The notes: generated by a model from the letters alone, not told the origin. A stretch of 64,000 bases of DNA from Echinometra lucunter (GCA_029962745.1 CM057158.1:10241780-10305779); one strand, 5' to 3'; positions 37,218 through 50,725 are shown, counted from the stretch's first letter. Translations and numbers: made by a program.

Positions 37218-38707
37218 CCTAGAACTGGAAAATTGACCATAAACTGAAATGAAACTGTTGACTCAAGTAATAATTGTATAAATAAGCATTTACATATTAT
37301 GAAAGGGCAAAATTTCTAATAACTTTTTAACTTCAAAATGATATCAAACTTATCTTTTCATTCTGGAAGTACGTTTTATTGTTTAATATTCATTTAAACT
37401 CCTTTACACGAAGGTAACTTCATATTTTGTCATGTTCGTAGTATTATTTGTATCGGTTGTGCAATTCCTTTCTACTTACCTTTTTCGTGCATGTTTCTCC
37501 TGCTCCAGCTCCGTTCGCAATAAATATTTCGGAGTTATTAATCACAGGATTGGACATATGCTTTTCCGGTAAGATTTATTGTTAATGGACGTCTCGGTCC
37601 GTGGGTCGGCCCTTCTACGCTCCTGTGACTTCACTAATAGAATTGTAGCAATATGTGAGACTGGTAAGAAAACCAATTATCTGATCTCACTAAAAGGGTC
37701 GCTCCTTTCTTACATCCTCTCCTAGGGGAATATTTGCGTTGTTTTTTAATTCAAGTTCTTGGGAAAATAGATGAGATTAAGTTAAGGAAAATAAACCTGT
37801 ATGATGCAATAACCTTGTTTTTTTTTCTACCAGAGTAGAGTACTAGTAAAAAATAACGTGCTATTAAAAACAGCATTATCTGATACATTAGCAATGTTCT
37901 CAAGTTTAGCACTTTATAGACTAGAATTTAAAGATCACTGTTTCATCTCACTAAATAGGGGGCTGCAATCTACAAGCTCAGCTTTTCAGCAGTCCCCTCC
38001 ATTACCAACCCTTTTTTCAGGCTCTACTTGTACACGGTGAACAATTTATATTTACGAATCCACTGTTAAGTTTCATTGTTTTACCTTGTACGATGCATAC
38101 TTTGTATTCTGTTTATATTATGTTGGAAATGGAAAAAAAAAAACGAAACAAACGAAACAAAATAATGAAAATAAGCAGGGTTATGTGAGAGATAGACAGT
38201 AGGATGGGCACTGATGGGGGTCGTATATCCAGACGCTCAACAAAAATGAAGCCCTCTCTTTTGAATTTGGATTCAACAAAAACTATTCATTAAATAGCAC
38301 AAATCATCATCAGTATTGTCCTCTATGATATTGTTTACCACAAGTGTTAGAAAATTTAAGAAATATATAAATATATTTAATAATATTCAATATGGCTGCT
38401 TTAAAGCGGCTGCCCGGATTCACAACCTGTTTGGACACACACATCATATGGGTATATAGTTTTTAAGTCTGTATCTTTCGCAGTTTCCTTCAATTGAAAT
38501 TCTTCATATCAGCAATCAGAAGACGTTATTCTATCCGTAGTATAGTAAAGGATTACCAAAACATGACACAGAATTGAAATACTGTACCTAACGTTGGGAG
38601 TATCATTCCCTTATCGCTCTCCTTCATCCGCTTCCCGACAATAATTTCTGCAGTGAACCGTGACGAAATGAATTTCTCTCTTCTTCCATGATAACTTCAG
38701 CGCTGGA

Positions 38708-38738
<31 letters not shown>

Positions 38739-39760
38739 GAGATGCTTGCTCATATGAATCAAATTTTCCATCTTGCTTGATTTATTTACCAATTTTCCGA
38801 GCAAAAACAGATGTCATTCCTTGATCCATTTCCTTGATTGCGGATTCAGTGTTATCATGTTGGTATCCCGCGCACGAATTCTAGCTCAGACAGGATTACG
38901 CGTAGTTGAATCGCAATCTTTACAAGGCACTATTTCAAGCAATAAAAATGAAAATGTATAGATTTATGTTCAATTGTAGTATGGAACGAAAGATATCAAA
39001 CGTTTAATTCTAAAACTAAAACAGTGTAATTCAGTAGTCTTTTCCTTTTTTTTAATTCGTGCAAACGGTCCTCTTAGTTCATTGTCTTTCGAGACGAAAG
39101 CTAATAAAATCGCGGTTTGTGTCTAACTTACAGCTTTTCATTCCAAATTATGGTTGGTTTCAGGGTTTTCGAGTACAAATACAAATACTCATACACATGT
39201 TTCATCTTACTTTGGGAAGTTTTTTAAGTGAGCTGCTCACAAAGTTAGCCAATGCCTTTAAGTTAGCTACTATAGCATCTCTACTACATTCATAGTATAT
39301 TTTATGATAATATATTTAAGAGCATGTGACCTTTACAGCTGAGGCGAGATGAAGAGCAAAATTCTAAGCAGCATGTGCGATTAGTTGTTTTAACCAAATG
39401 ACTACATGTTATATGAATCAATACTCTCTTAAATTAACGGCAAATGATTTAGCTACTAGCATTATGTTTAAGTTAAGTGAATGTTGCTTGAAGGAGAGAG
39501 TTGAAAATCATATATTTAAGAACATGTGACCTTTAGTTGAGCAGAAAGGAAGAGGAAATGATGCTATTTTTAGATCGCATCCTTCACACAGTCTTTTATA
39601 ATCGATACTGAATTTGTGGCTTCGGCGTGTCTATACGACAGTCACGTGTTATTCTGTAGCAGTTGAAGGTGTCCAGTCCTTTTTTAAAGCAGGAAATTAT
39701 AGAAAAATTTGAAAACTTGATTTTTACAACATTTTACCTCACAATACAAATAGACAAAGC

Positions 39761-39797
<37 letters not shown>

Positions 39798-42700
39798 ATT
39801 GCCGTTAAGATTATTTATCAACAGATTTCTTCTGGTCAAAACGTAAGTTCAACGTTTATGTTCAACGTATATCGTCTTTTATGTATTCACAGACAAAATG
39901 TTTGGTTTGATGTTTTCTTCTTTCATACTGCTATTATAAGGGAATAGGTCGTATCAAATAATTCGACCTTCTTACCAAAATGTCCTGAAATTCTTACTTT
40001 TTTTCGATGCATCCCCTTTTTATAGTCATCGTTTACGTCACTTAATATCATTTCCAGAATAATCATTCCTACCTCTATTAAACTTTGGACTTCTTGGCGA
40101 CTGCCTCCACCTCAAAAAGAGCTTGACTCCCACTTCTCTAATCCAATTGAAAACACATTTCTAGACATCACAAGCAAGCCACGTTCTAATTCTTCCAAAT
40201 ACAACCCCTCCTAATGGTATTGATAAAGTGGATGACACTTAAATGGTTTTCCTCGATGTCTTTCGATGGCAAACATTTCCGCTTTACCTCCAAGAAAAGT
40301 AGGACAAGATTTGTGCGGTCGAATGCATCTGATACTCACTGGTCATCTAAGTTTTCTTCTTCCTTCACAATTTTTATTCCAGATGCTCTTGATCTCCTCC
40401 AATTCTATTTTATAATCTCATTTCTCCACTGATCATTTTCTGTGCCATAAACAATTTTTTGTTTGTCAACCAGGCATTCTCTCAAGTTTTCCACCTTATG
40501 CCCATATATATGACCTAAAAGAGTGGATATTTATGATACCTTATAGCATCACTTCTTATATGTTTTCACCTATATGAAATGGAAACAAGCCAGTGGGAAT
40601 GGTAGAAATCCTAAAGGATTTTCTTATTTTCTATCACGTCGAATATGTACCCCACAGTCAATTTATCATAAGATAAATCAGCCATCCCCTTTTGATGAAA
40701 ATGATAATTATCTGTGATCGATGGTTGATAGAAAGGTTGATGAGGTATATTATTCTAAGGGGTACGTCTAAGGTATTTCAAGGGTTATCTTAAAGGGAAA
40801 CTCCTTTGTTCCTTTCGCATTAGCTGTGAAAGAAGAGATAAATACATCAATTTGATCTACTGAACAAAATCGGATTAAAAGATGCCTAACAATATACCGG
40901 TATATAATTGGTTTGAATAAAATAATGTCATAAATTTAGGTTAAAGCAAAGATGGTCAACCGCTCCCCCACGCTTCAAAGAAGTTTTCCTACTTTTTGCG
41001 TCATTAGACGAAATATTTTGTTGTTCTTCAAAACTTGGTAAAGGTTGGTACGATATAACTGCCCTCATTTCATTACCAAGTCGTTTGACTTTTAAATTAC
41101 TCCATGGTCTAAAATGAAACAAATTAAACTGAGGATGAGTAGATATTTTCCCTGGAGAGGTTGCCAGAAAATTAAATTATATAGAAGTTTTGGGTGGATA
41201 AAGAAGACTTTCACGTCTGTTCAGTTTTGATATTCATGACAGAAAGTTTGTTTATTTTCCCATTACACTGACTGAAGGAATTATTTACATGATTCTGCTT
41301 TTCAGATCATCATGCAAGGAGTGATACGCGGTGTACATTATACAGCACGGCGCCGCCAAAGCTTGAACCGTGTTGAACTTTAAGAAATCGGTGTCCTACA
41401 AACAACAGACATCCAACCTTTCAGAGAGTGATCTTTCCGAGTTCGCCTCTGCTTTAAAGCCGACAAGACCCGCATGCATAATAACCTGTAAAAATATATT
41501 ATACAGGCGCACTTCTTCACGTGCTGTTTGTTGTTTTTAAGCCTATACTCTCTCTCTCCTTTCCTCTAAGTGTTGGTAAAGTAGGCGATGGTATGAGATA
41601 CAGTAAACAGAATGGTAACAAGAACCTGTTTTTGTGTGGCCCGGTGTGGTGTGTGTTCACATGTGGGTGTGATCCAGGGTAGGAGATAGTTGGTCGTTTC
41701 GCAAAAACTTGAACTTTCAACTTACTGCGCATTTAGGATTATTTCACCACGAATAATTTGTTTTATTCAATATTCTTTATAAATGTTATTGCCGTCCTAC
41801 TGCTGTTCTTCATGTTCTTAAGGAGCATCGATTGAAAGTTACCTTTTGCTTATTGAGGTTCATGTCGGAATACATGACTAAAATATATGATGTTCATTGA
41901 CTTTTGCCATGTTTGCTGTAGCATCTTGCTGTCCAGGATCATCTGTCCACACTGTAAAGGGAATGCTTTGTGTTTATAGAAATATATATATGTTTTCACT
42001 AATCTGTTTCTCCATAGTCAGTATAGTTGCAACAGTCCAGGTGGTAGATTATGAACCTGACAGAGTATTTTGAAATTCTATCCTTTTTTGAAGAAAAAAA
42101 AATCAAAGTACATGCAAAACTTATATATTAAATCAACTTGACATTTACGACCTTTTAATCAGACGAATGAAGAAATAGAACAAATCACAAATCAAACAAA
42201 AAGCCAGAGGCTGTCCTTCATTATCAAATGCTCGATTACTTTATTAGTATTAAACAATCAGTTAATTTAAATCAATCTACTGCATTTATTAAGGACGCCA
42301 TTCAATCTTTCTCTTGGCTAAACGAAGAATTCTATTTACATTTTGTTATCGTCATTTTGAATACAGTGTCAATTAAGGACATCATTATCAATCACTATAT
42401 CAACATATTGCGGTTTTTTCGTATCATTTTGAATAGAAAAATTGATACTTCGTTTTTCATTTTTCATTTCGTCGCCCCAACATGATGCAGTGCACTTAAA
42501 TCAGGAAACCAACAAAAATGGACAGACTTAAACCTACAACATGGGTTGCTTTTTCAGTCTCTAAGAGAATGTAACAGCCATGTCTGTATATTAGCGGACC
42601 ACTTAATAGGTTAAAAGAGCTACAATTTTCCGTCAGTGGAAGTTCAATTTCCTGCTGTTTTATATGATTATATAGGTAAAGATGGTGGAAAGGGACCATA

Positions 42701-44437
42701 ATGCATACAATTAGTTGATTAATCACGAGTAACTTTTGTTTCGGCTCCAGGCAGTCTCGCGAGCCTGAAAGCTCTTCGATTAGAACTTCATGAATATTGA
42801 TCAAATCATTCTTTAAAAGATGATCGTTTGCTGTCGCGTTTGACACGGAAGATGCATATCAACCGCTGGCTGTAGCCATGTTCATATCAAAAGTTACTCA
42901 GGCAGACAGTCGAACTATTTGAACATGCGAAAGATTTTTAGGTTTTTTAAAAGGATAATGTGCTACTTGGGGTTGTCATATGAACCCATGGCATTTTACT
43001 GGATCACAGTAAAAAAAAAAAAAAAAGAAAAGGTCCCTCTTCACATATTTGCATATCTGAATAAGTTCATGAGAACTTAAAGAAATAGAAAGATCAATCA
43101 GATAACGTTTACTGAGATTAGAAGAATTGATATGGTGTTTAAAGTTTATATTACAGTGTGGAGATAATGGAGGACGAAATCTTTTGATTAAGTCACTTTT
43201 TTAATGAAAATTGCTGTCGAAAATTCCGTTGAAAATTCATAGAATTTATAGATTGCATGGATAGTGAAGTAGCCTTATTCTAAACTGCATAGCGTCTTTT
43301 CATGAGTTGTCTCATATACATCAGTAAAACATACTAAATTATAATCAAATTCGAACGTAATCAGGAAAATGATGTTTTTTCATTCTGTTAAGGAAAAAAA
43401 AGAAGCAAGAAGAATACAAAGCCTTCATGTAAGCATACAAAAAGACACTTTGAAATATCAAGGAGAATTCACTAAGCGTCGTGGCCAGATTTCGATATGA
43501 ACATGTCCAACAATCAAGATTTCCCCTCGAGGCCACATTGGCTTTGCACTATTACAGCGATTAGTAGACCGATAAGATAACGGTAATCATACACTTCAAG
43601 ATGGATACCCCATGATTATCCTCAATCTATCTTGTCTATAAAAAGTCCCCATTTTTCTTTTCTTTTTAATTTTTTTTTTTTTTTTACCTCTTTGCGCCAT
43701 TCCACGACACTGTACTTGAAATTAAAGGATAGGCAACTGAGCGGTGAAGGTTTGTGGTTTGGCAGATTTTAAGTAAATTTGACTTAGTGTCACTGTCAAA
43801 TTAGTATATGTATATGATGAGAATATTTAGTGAGTAAAGTGAAAAATATTATTGGCTCAGAGGGCGGAAATGGGCTTCAAAAATTTCACTTGTTATTTAT
43901 ATAATGGATTTTTTGCATCTACCTTCAAATAGGAAATTTCTAATTATGAATGCATGGCTTGGTAAAAGCTAAAAGCGTGCTTCATAATTTAGATTGGTTG
44001 TATGTTTTTGTATCGTTCAGTATGGGTAGATAAATCAGCAAATTGGTTATTTGACGTAGGCTTGTCACAACACGCTAGAGCCAGGGTAATAATATTCAAA
44101 ACACTATGGGGATGTCACATCAAAACTGAATAAGCACTTAATAAAATAGAATCATACTAATAACGTTAATGTGATTCGAAAGGGTAAAACGATGATAACA
44201 AAACGACATTAAGCATTCTATACCTAGTGACAAAACACATGTACACAGATGAAAGAGGATTTAAAAGCTTTAAAGTGATTACACAATGGTAAAAAATATT
44301 TTGATATATGATCAAGAATAGAATTCTAAGAAACATTACATTAAAAATATGATGATTTTCAATCGAAATCAATGCATTTTGGCTAATTTTATCATAAAAA
44401 GTCAAGAGCTGACCCAAAAAAATTTGAGGATGAGGTA
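37218..44437. other. Intronic DNA, no gene confirmed
   Basis: Contains GA tracts at 38708-38743 and 39768-39795, and a small CpG-rich patch at 41325-41470 with a possible cassette exon start at 41306. The A-rich tail at 38130-38160 could be a LINE 3' end. Confidence 0.55.
38708..38743. repeat. (GA)n microsatellite
   Basis: GA dinucleotide run with one GATA interruption. Confidence 0.95.
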
Positions 44438-44600
44438 TGACGTAAAAGTGGGTACCCAGCTTCGCGCATTGCAGTTGTGCTGCGCGCTAGACTGTACAAT
44501 ATGTATTATACCTTGCGCGCATTTTACTATAAGTGCGCGACAAGGTACCCACTTTGACGTCATTTTGACGTAAAAGTGGGTACCCAGTTGAAACTGGGTC
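44438..44600. repeat. Inverted repeat with TGACGT...GGTACCC arms plus a third direct copy
   Basis: TGACGTAAAAGTGGGTACCC (44438) is inverted at 44541-44562 (GGTACCCACTTTGACGTCA) and repeated directly from 44566. The interior carries several GCGC motifs (CGCGCA, GCGCGCTAG, TTGCGCGCA). It looks like a MITE or MITE end, but target duplications were not found. Confidence 0.65.
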
Positions 44601-44935
44601 ACAACTGAGGGGTCAAAAATATCCTGAAATCTTACCACATTTGGGGGTTTCCTTGGCAACACGACTTTTAAAAAAACTTTAGGCAGATGATTTTCTGCTA
44701 ACAAAATCATGCTCTTTCAAATGAGCTAACATTGTTTCAGCATTGGGTACCCCCTTTAAATTCGCGGAGATAACTACTGCTACTCTCAAGACCAATCAAA
44801 ACTGTTATAACCATTAAGAAATACACTGTAAGATGCAAATTGCAAATACATATCTGACCTTTCACCTCCTTCATGTCCTTTCTCCTCTCGAATTCCACAC
44901 GGGATCATTCTTTCCAAATTCATTCTGTTCTCTAA

Positions 44936-45355
44936 AGCCCGCCGCACACTATACGATCCGACTGCGACCCAATTTTTTAACAAATGGTATTTGGCATTGA
45001 ATATGAAAGTTTAAAATTAAAATGATCTTATTTGAAGTTCGGAATAATGCTAGGAATGCTAAAATCAAAATTCTGCCTAACTGCAAACCTTGTGGTCGGA
45101 GTAAAGGCCAAATCGGCTTCAAATCGTAGCAGATCACAAGATTGCTGTGACGTCACTACGATTTGGAATTTAATTCGCCTTTATTCCTACAGGGAGGCTT
45201 ACAATAGCCTGGAATTTCGATTTTAGTATTCATACCACTATTCGGAACTTTGATCGTTAAGATTTCACAGGTTGGAATGTTCATATCAAATGTTATTACA
45301 GGGGTTTTTTTTCCAAAATCGGATCGCAGACGGATCGTATAGTGCGCGCCGGGCT
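44936..45355. mobile_element. 420-bp MITE with TAA target duplication (PIF/Harbinger-like)
   Basis: The TIR reads AGCCCGCCGCACACTATACG on the left and, by reverse complement, AGCCCGGCGCGCACTATACG on the right. It extends with few mismatches through GATCCGNCTGCGANCC for about 35-40 bp. The flanks are TAA on both sides (44933-44935, 45356-45358), matching the 3-bp TWA duplication of PIF/Harbinger elements. No coding capacity. Confidence 0.85.
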
Positions 45356-45395
45356 TAATGCGTATTTCATTTCTATTTGTTGGTTAAATGTCTCT

Positions 45396-45612
45396 TCACG
45401 AAATGTCACTCGAGTTCATTTCGATCCATTCAGCTTTTTCGAGACACGGATTATGTTTTCGAATCTCCGTGTCACACCAAGGAGACCCATACCACACTGA
45501 TAACCTATTGAACAAATAAACTACACTACCACAAATGGCCACGAATCGGTCAGTACGGAATCGAACTCGTTTGTATGACTGAATTAATGGTGCACCATCC
45601 ATGGATGCTTGA
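45396..45612 (-). repeat. tRNA-derived SINE-like fragment
   Basis: On the minus strand a B-box-like AGTTCGATTCC (about 45556-45566) lies downstream of GGTGCACCATTAATTC. It is followed by CGTGGCCATTTGTGG and a GTGACACGGAG tract, the arrangement of tRNA-head SINEs. The A box is poor, so the call is tentative. Confidence 0.35.
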
Positions 45613-46131
45613 GTAAAAGCTACCGGCGCATTAAAAATGTTGTTCTCCTAAAATCCGCGGTAAAGAAGCTGAGGCGGGAATTTCACCGACAAAAGCAAAG
45701 TCATCCGGCTTTATGCCGTGTCTACGGTCTAAAGGTGGCTTTTAGAAATTAATATGGAGTAACGTCGGGCAATCACCCTGTATGTTTTCCGTAATCATAT
45801 TTGGCTGTGAAAGGCAGGAAGGTATGACATGATCATGATGATAATAGTGCAGTGAATCCATTTGTTTCTGCGTCGTATAATATATCAGGATAGATGAGTT
45901 TATAATACTTCACGAGCGCAATCTAGAAAAATAGATAATCATGAAATATTATCCTTTTATGAATGCCGGGCAGTCACCCCATCCTTTGAGAAAATCACAT
46001 TAATTTTGTACGTGCTTTGGAAAAGGCAGATAACTACAAAATGGAATATACATGCAACATCATTTATGCGTTTATTCACTTTTAAATAACGACAGACTGA
46101 TAGAGTAAGAAAAAATATGTTGTAATTTTCT

Positions 46132-46186
<55 letters not shown>
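46132..46186. repeat. (TTAG)n microsatellite
   Basis: About 13 perfect TTAG units. The unit is not the TTAGGG telomere repeat. Confidence 0.95.
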
Positions 46187-46856
46187 CTGCTTTAAAGGAA
46201 ATGTTTCCATAATCTTTTTCCTCACAACACTATGCAGCTGGATAGTGAAATGTACAGAAGTCGAGGTACACACTCAAACAAGCATACGTGTTTGTACTTC
46301 ATATTTGTGTTTTTCCTCGCTCACCATGCACACACTTTAGTCGTAACAACACTTACTCTAGACTAGCATGTCTAGGCATACATACTTTCACATTAAAGAC
46401 TCTGTGTACTGCTTTACACGCAAAACCGTTGAGATGGAAATGATTTCCACTTGTTTTTACGATAGAAAATCACTTTCACCCCATTTTTGCCATTTCAAAG
46501 CTGTTATTGACAGTTTAAAGCCCTATGTTAATACATAATCTTGAATCTATCGGGCTGGTTTCACGTTTCACCAGAGATTACGCACGAATCGTTAAGATAG
46601 AAATGATTTTCTTATGTCAAGGCGTTGATACCAGTATGCCTTCACTTGATGATAATCTGGCTCATCTATGAAGTTGCTAAGTGGAAGTGACTGGGTTGAA
46701 TTACCATATCAGATGTAGACAATGTCAAAGTGAGAGGGAGGCATCAGTAAAATGGATGGAGGAGGGGGGGGGGGGGATCGACTAGTGGATATGATATTTT
46801 TTTTCTCTCTCTTATTATTTGAGACCATAACGTCAACATTCTCTTATTCCAAGCAA

Positions 46857-47065
46857 CAAAGGAAACCAACACCCTCAAGTCCAGTAGTTTTGAATCAAAG
46901 TTAAGACGGAATAAAACAGAAAACAGATCAGCGAAATTTTGAACAAAATCGGACACGGAAATAAGAAAGTTAAGGCTATATATGAAATTTTCCATTTGAC
47001 ATTTTTTGACACTACCATAGTCATATATCAATGGCATTATTATTTTGTGGACAACTCTCAAAATG
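46857..47065. mobile_element. Half copy of foldback MITE family B
   Basis: Shares TTTTGAACAAAATCGGACA and GTGGACAACTCTCAA, in the same order, with the arms of the 11190-11778 element. The opposite arm is not clearly present. Confidence 0.4.
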
Positions 47066-47689
47066 TTTTGAAACACTTTTCATTTTGCTCAAGATTTGCA
47101 CCTTTTCTTAAGCCAAACTATATATAATGCAGGAGTTTTTACTTGGCCTATCTAGGATAGGGACAATGAAAACATGCGTTTTTCAAAATAATAAAATATA
47201 ATGTGAAATTCTCTGAAAAATCCATATTGAGAGTTGCATTCCCAAATAACACATGTGGGAACAATAAGCTATAAGCACCATTCAAGGTAAAAAAAAATAT
47301 TAAAATAAAAACAACCAATACCATTCTTATTAGAGACCAGGCTTGCTTCATGACTGATGTATTGCTCAATTCCATATTCATGATGAATTTTGCTTGTTTG
47401 GAACTACTGCTTTAAAAATTACTTCAGCATTCCCGCCATTCTAACAGTCATTATACCCCATGATGTATCGTCCTCAGTGTTATCTCAGTGACCCCTTAAA
47501 TTTCAATCCATGGGGAGGGGGTGTGGGAAGTTGGTATTTGATAGGGCTTTTTATTTGTATTCAGTTTTTTAAATCGTTGACTTTTTCTTCGGTAAACAGA
47601 ATAATCATTTCTGTTCAACACCTCTTATTTCTTGAAGTGATAAAATACTAGTGAAATATTCTTTTACCTATTCAATGCGCTAAGAAAAA

Positions 47690-47960
47690 CCGCCCCCATA
47701 TCCTTCCGCTTCAACGGAGCTTCGATCACCTTTGGGCCATTGTTGCCCGTTGGTATGATGGAGGAGCAGCTCGCACCCTATTATCCCATGTCGTATCGTT
47801 TAACCCAGACATGCTCGAACAGATCTAGCAATGGTTGCCAGACTCGAAGGTTTGTAATAAGGCAAAGCTCCGAAAATTAGGCTTCTTCAATTTAAATTAA
47901 GACGGGCCTCTACAACTTGATGTTATTTTGGCTGTTCATTCTACAGAATTTCGCTTTTTA
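47690..47960 (+). pseudogene. Coding-like relic of unknown origin
   Basis: GC and CpG rise here, and one + frame reads RSFDHLWAIVARWYDGGAAR and continues through LSHVVSFNPDMLEQI to a stop at about 47827, with sense-like continuation in the same frame after it (QWLPDSK). It has the look of decayed coding sequence, but no family is recognised. Confidence 0.2.
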
Positions 47961-48871
47961 GACATGAGAGATGTGAGAACGTAAACGGCGCTTCTTATTA
48001 TACCCCGAAATACGAAAGTGTATAGGAACAGCGAAAGTTCATCTGTAGTCGAGGGTTTTCTATAACTTGGGAATGTGTCTCATAATGACGAGAAATGTGA
48101 CGTAAGAGTTTACATAATAATTATGGACAGCGAAATTAAGCTTAATGTACGCGCATAAACACATACGGGAACCTACACACGCGTGCGCAACCCCCCCCCC
48201 CCTCCCCTTCTCCACGACTCTCCATCCACTATATACACCTACACACAGTGCACATGGAAGAAGCTTTGAATCAGTGGCGACACGTATAAACATCGCCTTA
48301 CACACCTTTAACTCTCAATGATGAGGATCCTGGATTCTTTAGCTTGAAAACACCCCGAACTCTTATCCTCCTGCGCACCATAAGCAATGAGCCTGATCCA
48401 TTGCAGACAAGATTCTTCATACATTATGGATGACAGGCAGTGAGACGATTGGATCTCGTGCCGCGTTCACACACAAATTAATCATGATCTAATTGTGTTA
48501 CTTTTGATGAAAAAAAAGGATAAGGAAGAACCTGTCGGAAAGCAGGAAAAATTAAGAGTAAGAGCAAAAAAGGAATGGAGTTGGGTAATGTAAATATTAA
48601 TCAGTGTTCATTAAAAATAAAATCAACGGAAGAAAACAGATAGGCAAAGAAATTATGATGGGTCCATACGATAGACAGAGGGGAAGCGATACTGAGAGCG
48701 AAAGAGAGATAGAGAGAGAGAGAAATTAAAAGGAGACGTTTGGAGGAACGACAAGAATGGAATGGACGCTAGGTTGGTAAAAATAAATCAAAGAGCATGA
48801 ACGGTGCCGACATTGAACCGAGGTGTCGCTTATAGATTCATTGATCTGAGACAATGGATAATTATATCGGT

Positions 48872-50725
48872 AGATTGATTGATTGATTGACTGGTTTTAT
48901 TCGCCAAGCTTCGAACATTATATCAATAGAATAGTAAAAAAAAAAAAAATGAAAAAAAAAACCAGACCAAAATGGAATATAAGCTTAAGCAGGATAACCC
49001 ATGAAAGTTCGAGAGCTTATTTCCAATGGAGTCCAGACAAAGTTAATCAGTTAAAATTACATTATTTACAGAGCAGGAAAGGGAAAAAAATCAAGAATAT
49101 ATTAAATTTCTAAAAAGTAGAAACATATAATCAGACAACATGAATCCACCTGGCAGAGGAAAAAAGTGGTTTGTACTAAGGCTATTTCAGTCATACAGCA
49201 TGTCATTCCCTTCTCTTCTCTGACTCTCAAGTGATAGGCATTCCTGTAATTTCCTCTTAAAATGAGCAAAGTTGTCTGTTTTCTTTGTATCATTAGGAAG
49301 GGAATTTCAATGCTTTATACCAATTTAATAAAACATATTTCCAATGCTGCCTTCTCTTTCTGGTAAATTAAAGTTGTATTGGCTATTTCTTAATTATGCA
49401 GGTCAGTAACAAAATTGAAGTTGGATCGAGTATAATGATTTGTCCTGGTATGATATACATTATTTTATGTACGTGATGCAATACGAGCTGTTCCCGGGGG
49501 GGGGGGGGGGGGGGGGGCACTGCCATTACAAGGTGGACGCCACGCTCGTACGCAATTTTTAAACGCGTAAAAAGGGTTGTTTTTCACGGGCGGGGGATGT
49601 ACGCGCGTACAGTGAAAAGGGTATAAAAATTGCAAAAATCACGAAAAAAGATACAACTACTTGGGTGCGTGTAAAGGATATATATTTTACTAAACTTGAA
49701 AATAAAACATTTGTGGCATTATCCGATCCTTCGGCGGGAATCTGGCGGGAACTCTATTCCCATGTCTTTTATCTCTGCCTATAACGCGCAGCGATTGAAA
49801 CTTCCGAAGACAGAGTTTTATTATTCTGCGTGTTAACGCCTTTCACAATATTGGTCGTGCGATCGTTTGCGACCATTGGTCACAATAATGTTGTATACCA
49901 TCGCAACGGTTTACTTGAAAAGGGTGTCTTTTCAGACTTGATTTTAAAATACTTATTTAGGGTGGGGAAAACATGACAAAATACTTGTTTAGGGTGTTCT
50001 GAGATCGAAGGATAATTACTTGTTTAGGGTCCATTTTGAAAGTCCATGTACGAGCATGGTGTCCACCTTGTAATGACAGTGCCCCCCCCCCCCCGCCTAG
50101 GAGCTGTTTTTGATCTTTGATTAACTTCAAGGAGACCAGCTCTAGAAAGTTCACTGTAGCCAACGTAAGTTCTTGGACCATAGCAGTTGATAATTCTCAG
50201 CATTTTGTTCTGTATGTCAACCTCTTTTGATCTGATTTGTTTACAAAATTATCTCTTTTTTTCTATATCAATTTGGTGGTCCCTTTTTATAAGCTGTGCT
50301 TTCTCCGGGGTTACCAAACCATCATTGTGTTTTGTTAAGATTTCGTTACAAACCAAGTTTGTGTATATATGTTTTGATGGTCAAATAGATAAATGAAATG
50401 AATTATTGAATGTTACGACACCACGCAGAGTTTTTAAATTCATTAAACTTTGATATCTGTACCAAAATTTCAAACGAGAGTTTGCTTTTTTTACAACAGA
50501 TTCTAATAAAGAAGAAAATGAAACTTCCCTAGCCAGCTCAATCATGTCAGTGCCTAAATACTTCACAGATTCCTTTTCTCTGGATTGCCTGATTATTGTG
50601 TGTCACTCTGAATTCAAGGGACTTTTAAATAGTTACTTTTAGAACGAAACAAAATGCTTTCTGTTTTACCCAAGTGTACAGAAAGCTTATTATCAGTCAT
50701 CCGTTCGACACGTGTAGGCCTATAG
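48872..50725 (-). pseudogene. LINE relic, reverse transcriptase C-terminal half (minus strand), split by a MITE
   Basis: On the minus strand the pieces run, in order, VERMTDNKLSVHLGKTES (about 50725-50665), KYLGTD (50566), RLKFWYRYQSLMNLKT (about 50470), KMLRIINCYGPRTYVGY (about 50205), HTRTNHYTRSNF (about 49450) and FKRKLQECLSLES (about 49240). This is the usual layout of the thumb and C-terminal part of non-LTR reverse transcriptases. The 3' UTR ends in GGCGAATAAAACC and (CAAT)n at 48872-48892. Several stops and frameshifts make it inactive. It is interrupted at 49493-50100 by a later MITE and is antisense to SMPD3. Confidence 0.8.
49493..50100. mobile_element. 608-bp hAT-like MITE inserted in the LINE relic
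   Basis: The terminal inverted repeat after the G/C-runs is GGCACTGCCATTACAAGGTG on the left and GGCACTGTCATTACAAGGTG by reverse complement on the right, continuing through GGACNCCANGCTCGTAC. A perfect 8-bp duplication GAGCTGTT flanks it (49485-49492, 50101-50108), as made by hAT transposases. The LINE reading frame runs on without a shift when one copy of the duplication and the element are set aside, which confirms the boundaries. Confidence 0.92.

Noticed and set aside
37850..38160. Possible second + strand LINE 3' end with A-rich tail
   Set aside because: The GTTGGAAATGGAAAAAA tail is suggestive, but no reverse transcriptase fragment precedes it.
46132..46186. (TTAG)n run resembling an internal telomere repeat
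   Set aside because: The unit is TTAG, not TTAGGG or TTAGG. It is an ordinary tetranucleotide microsatellite.
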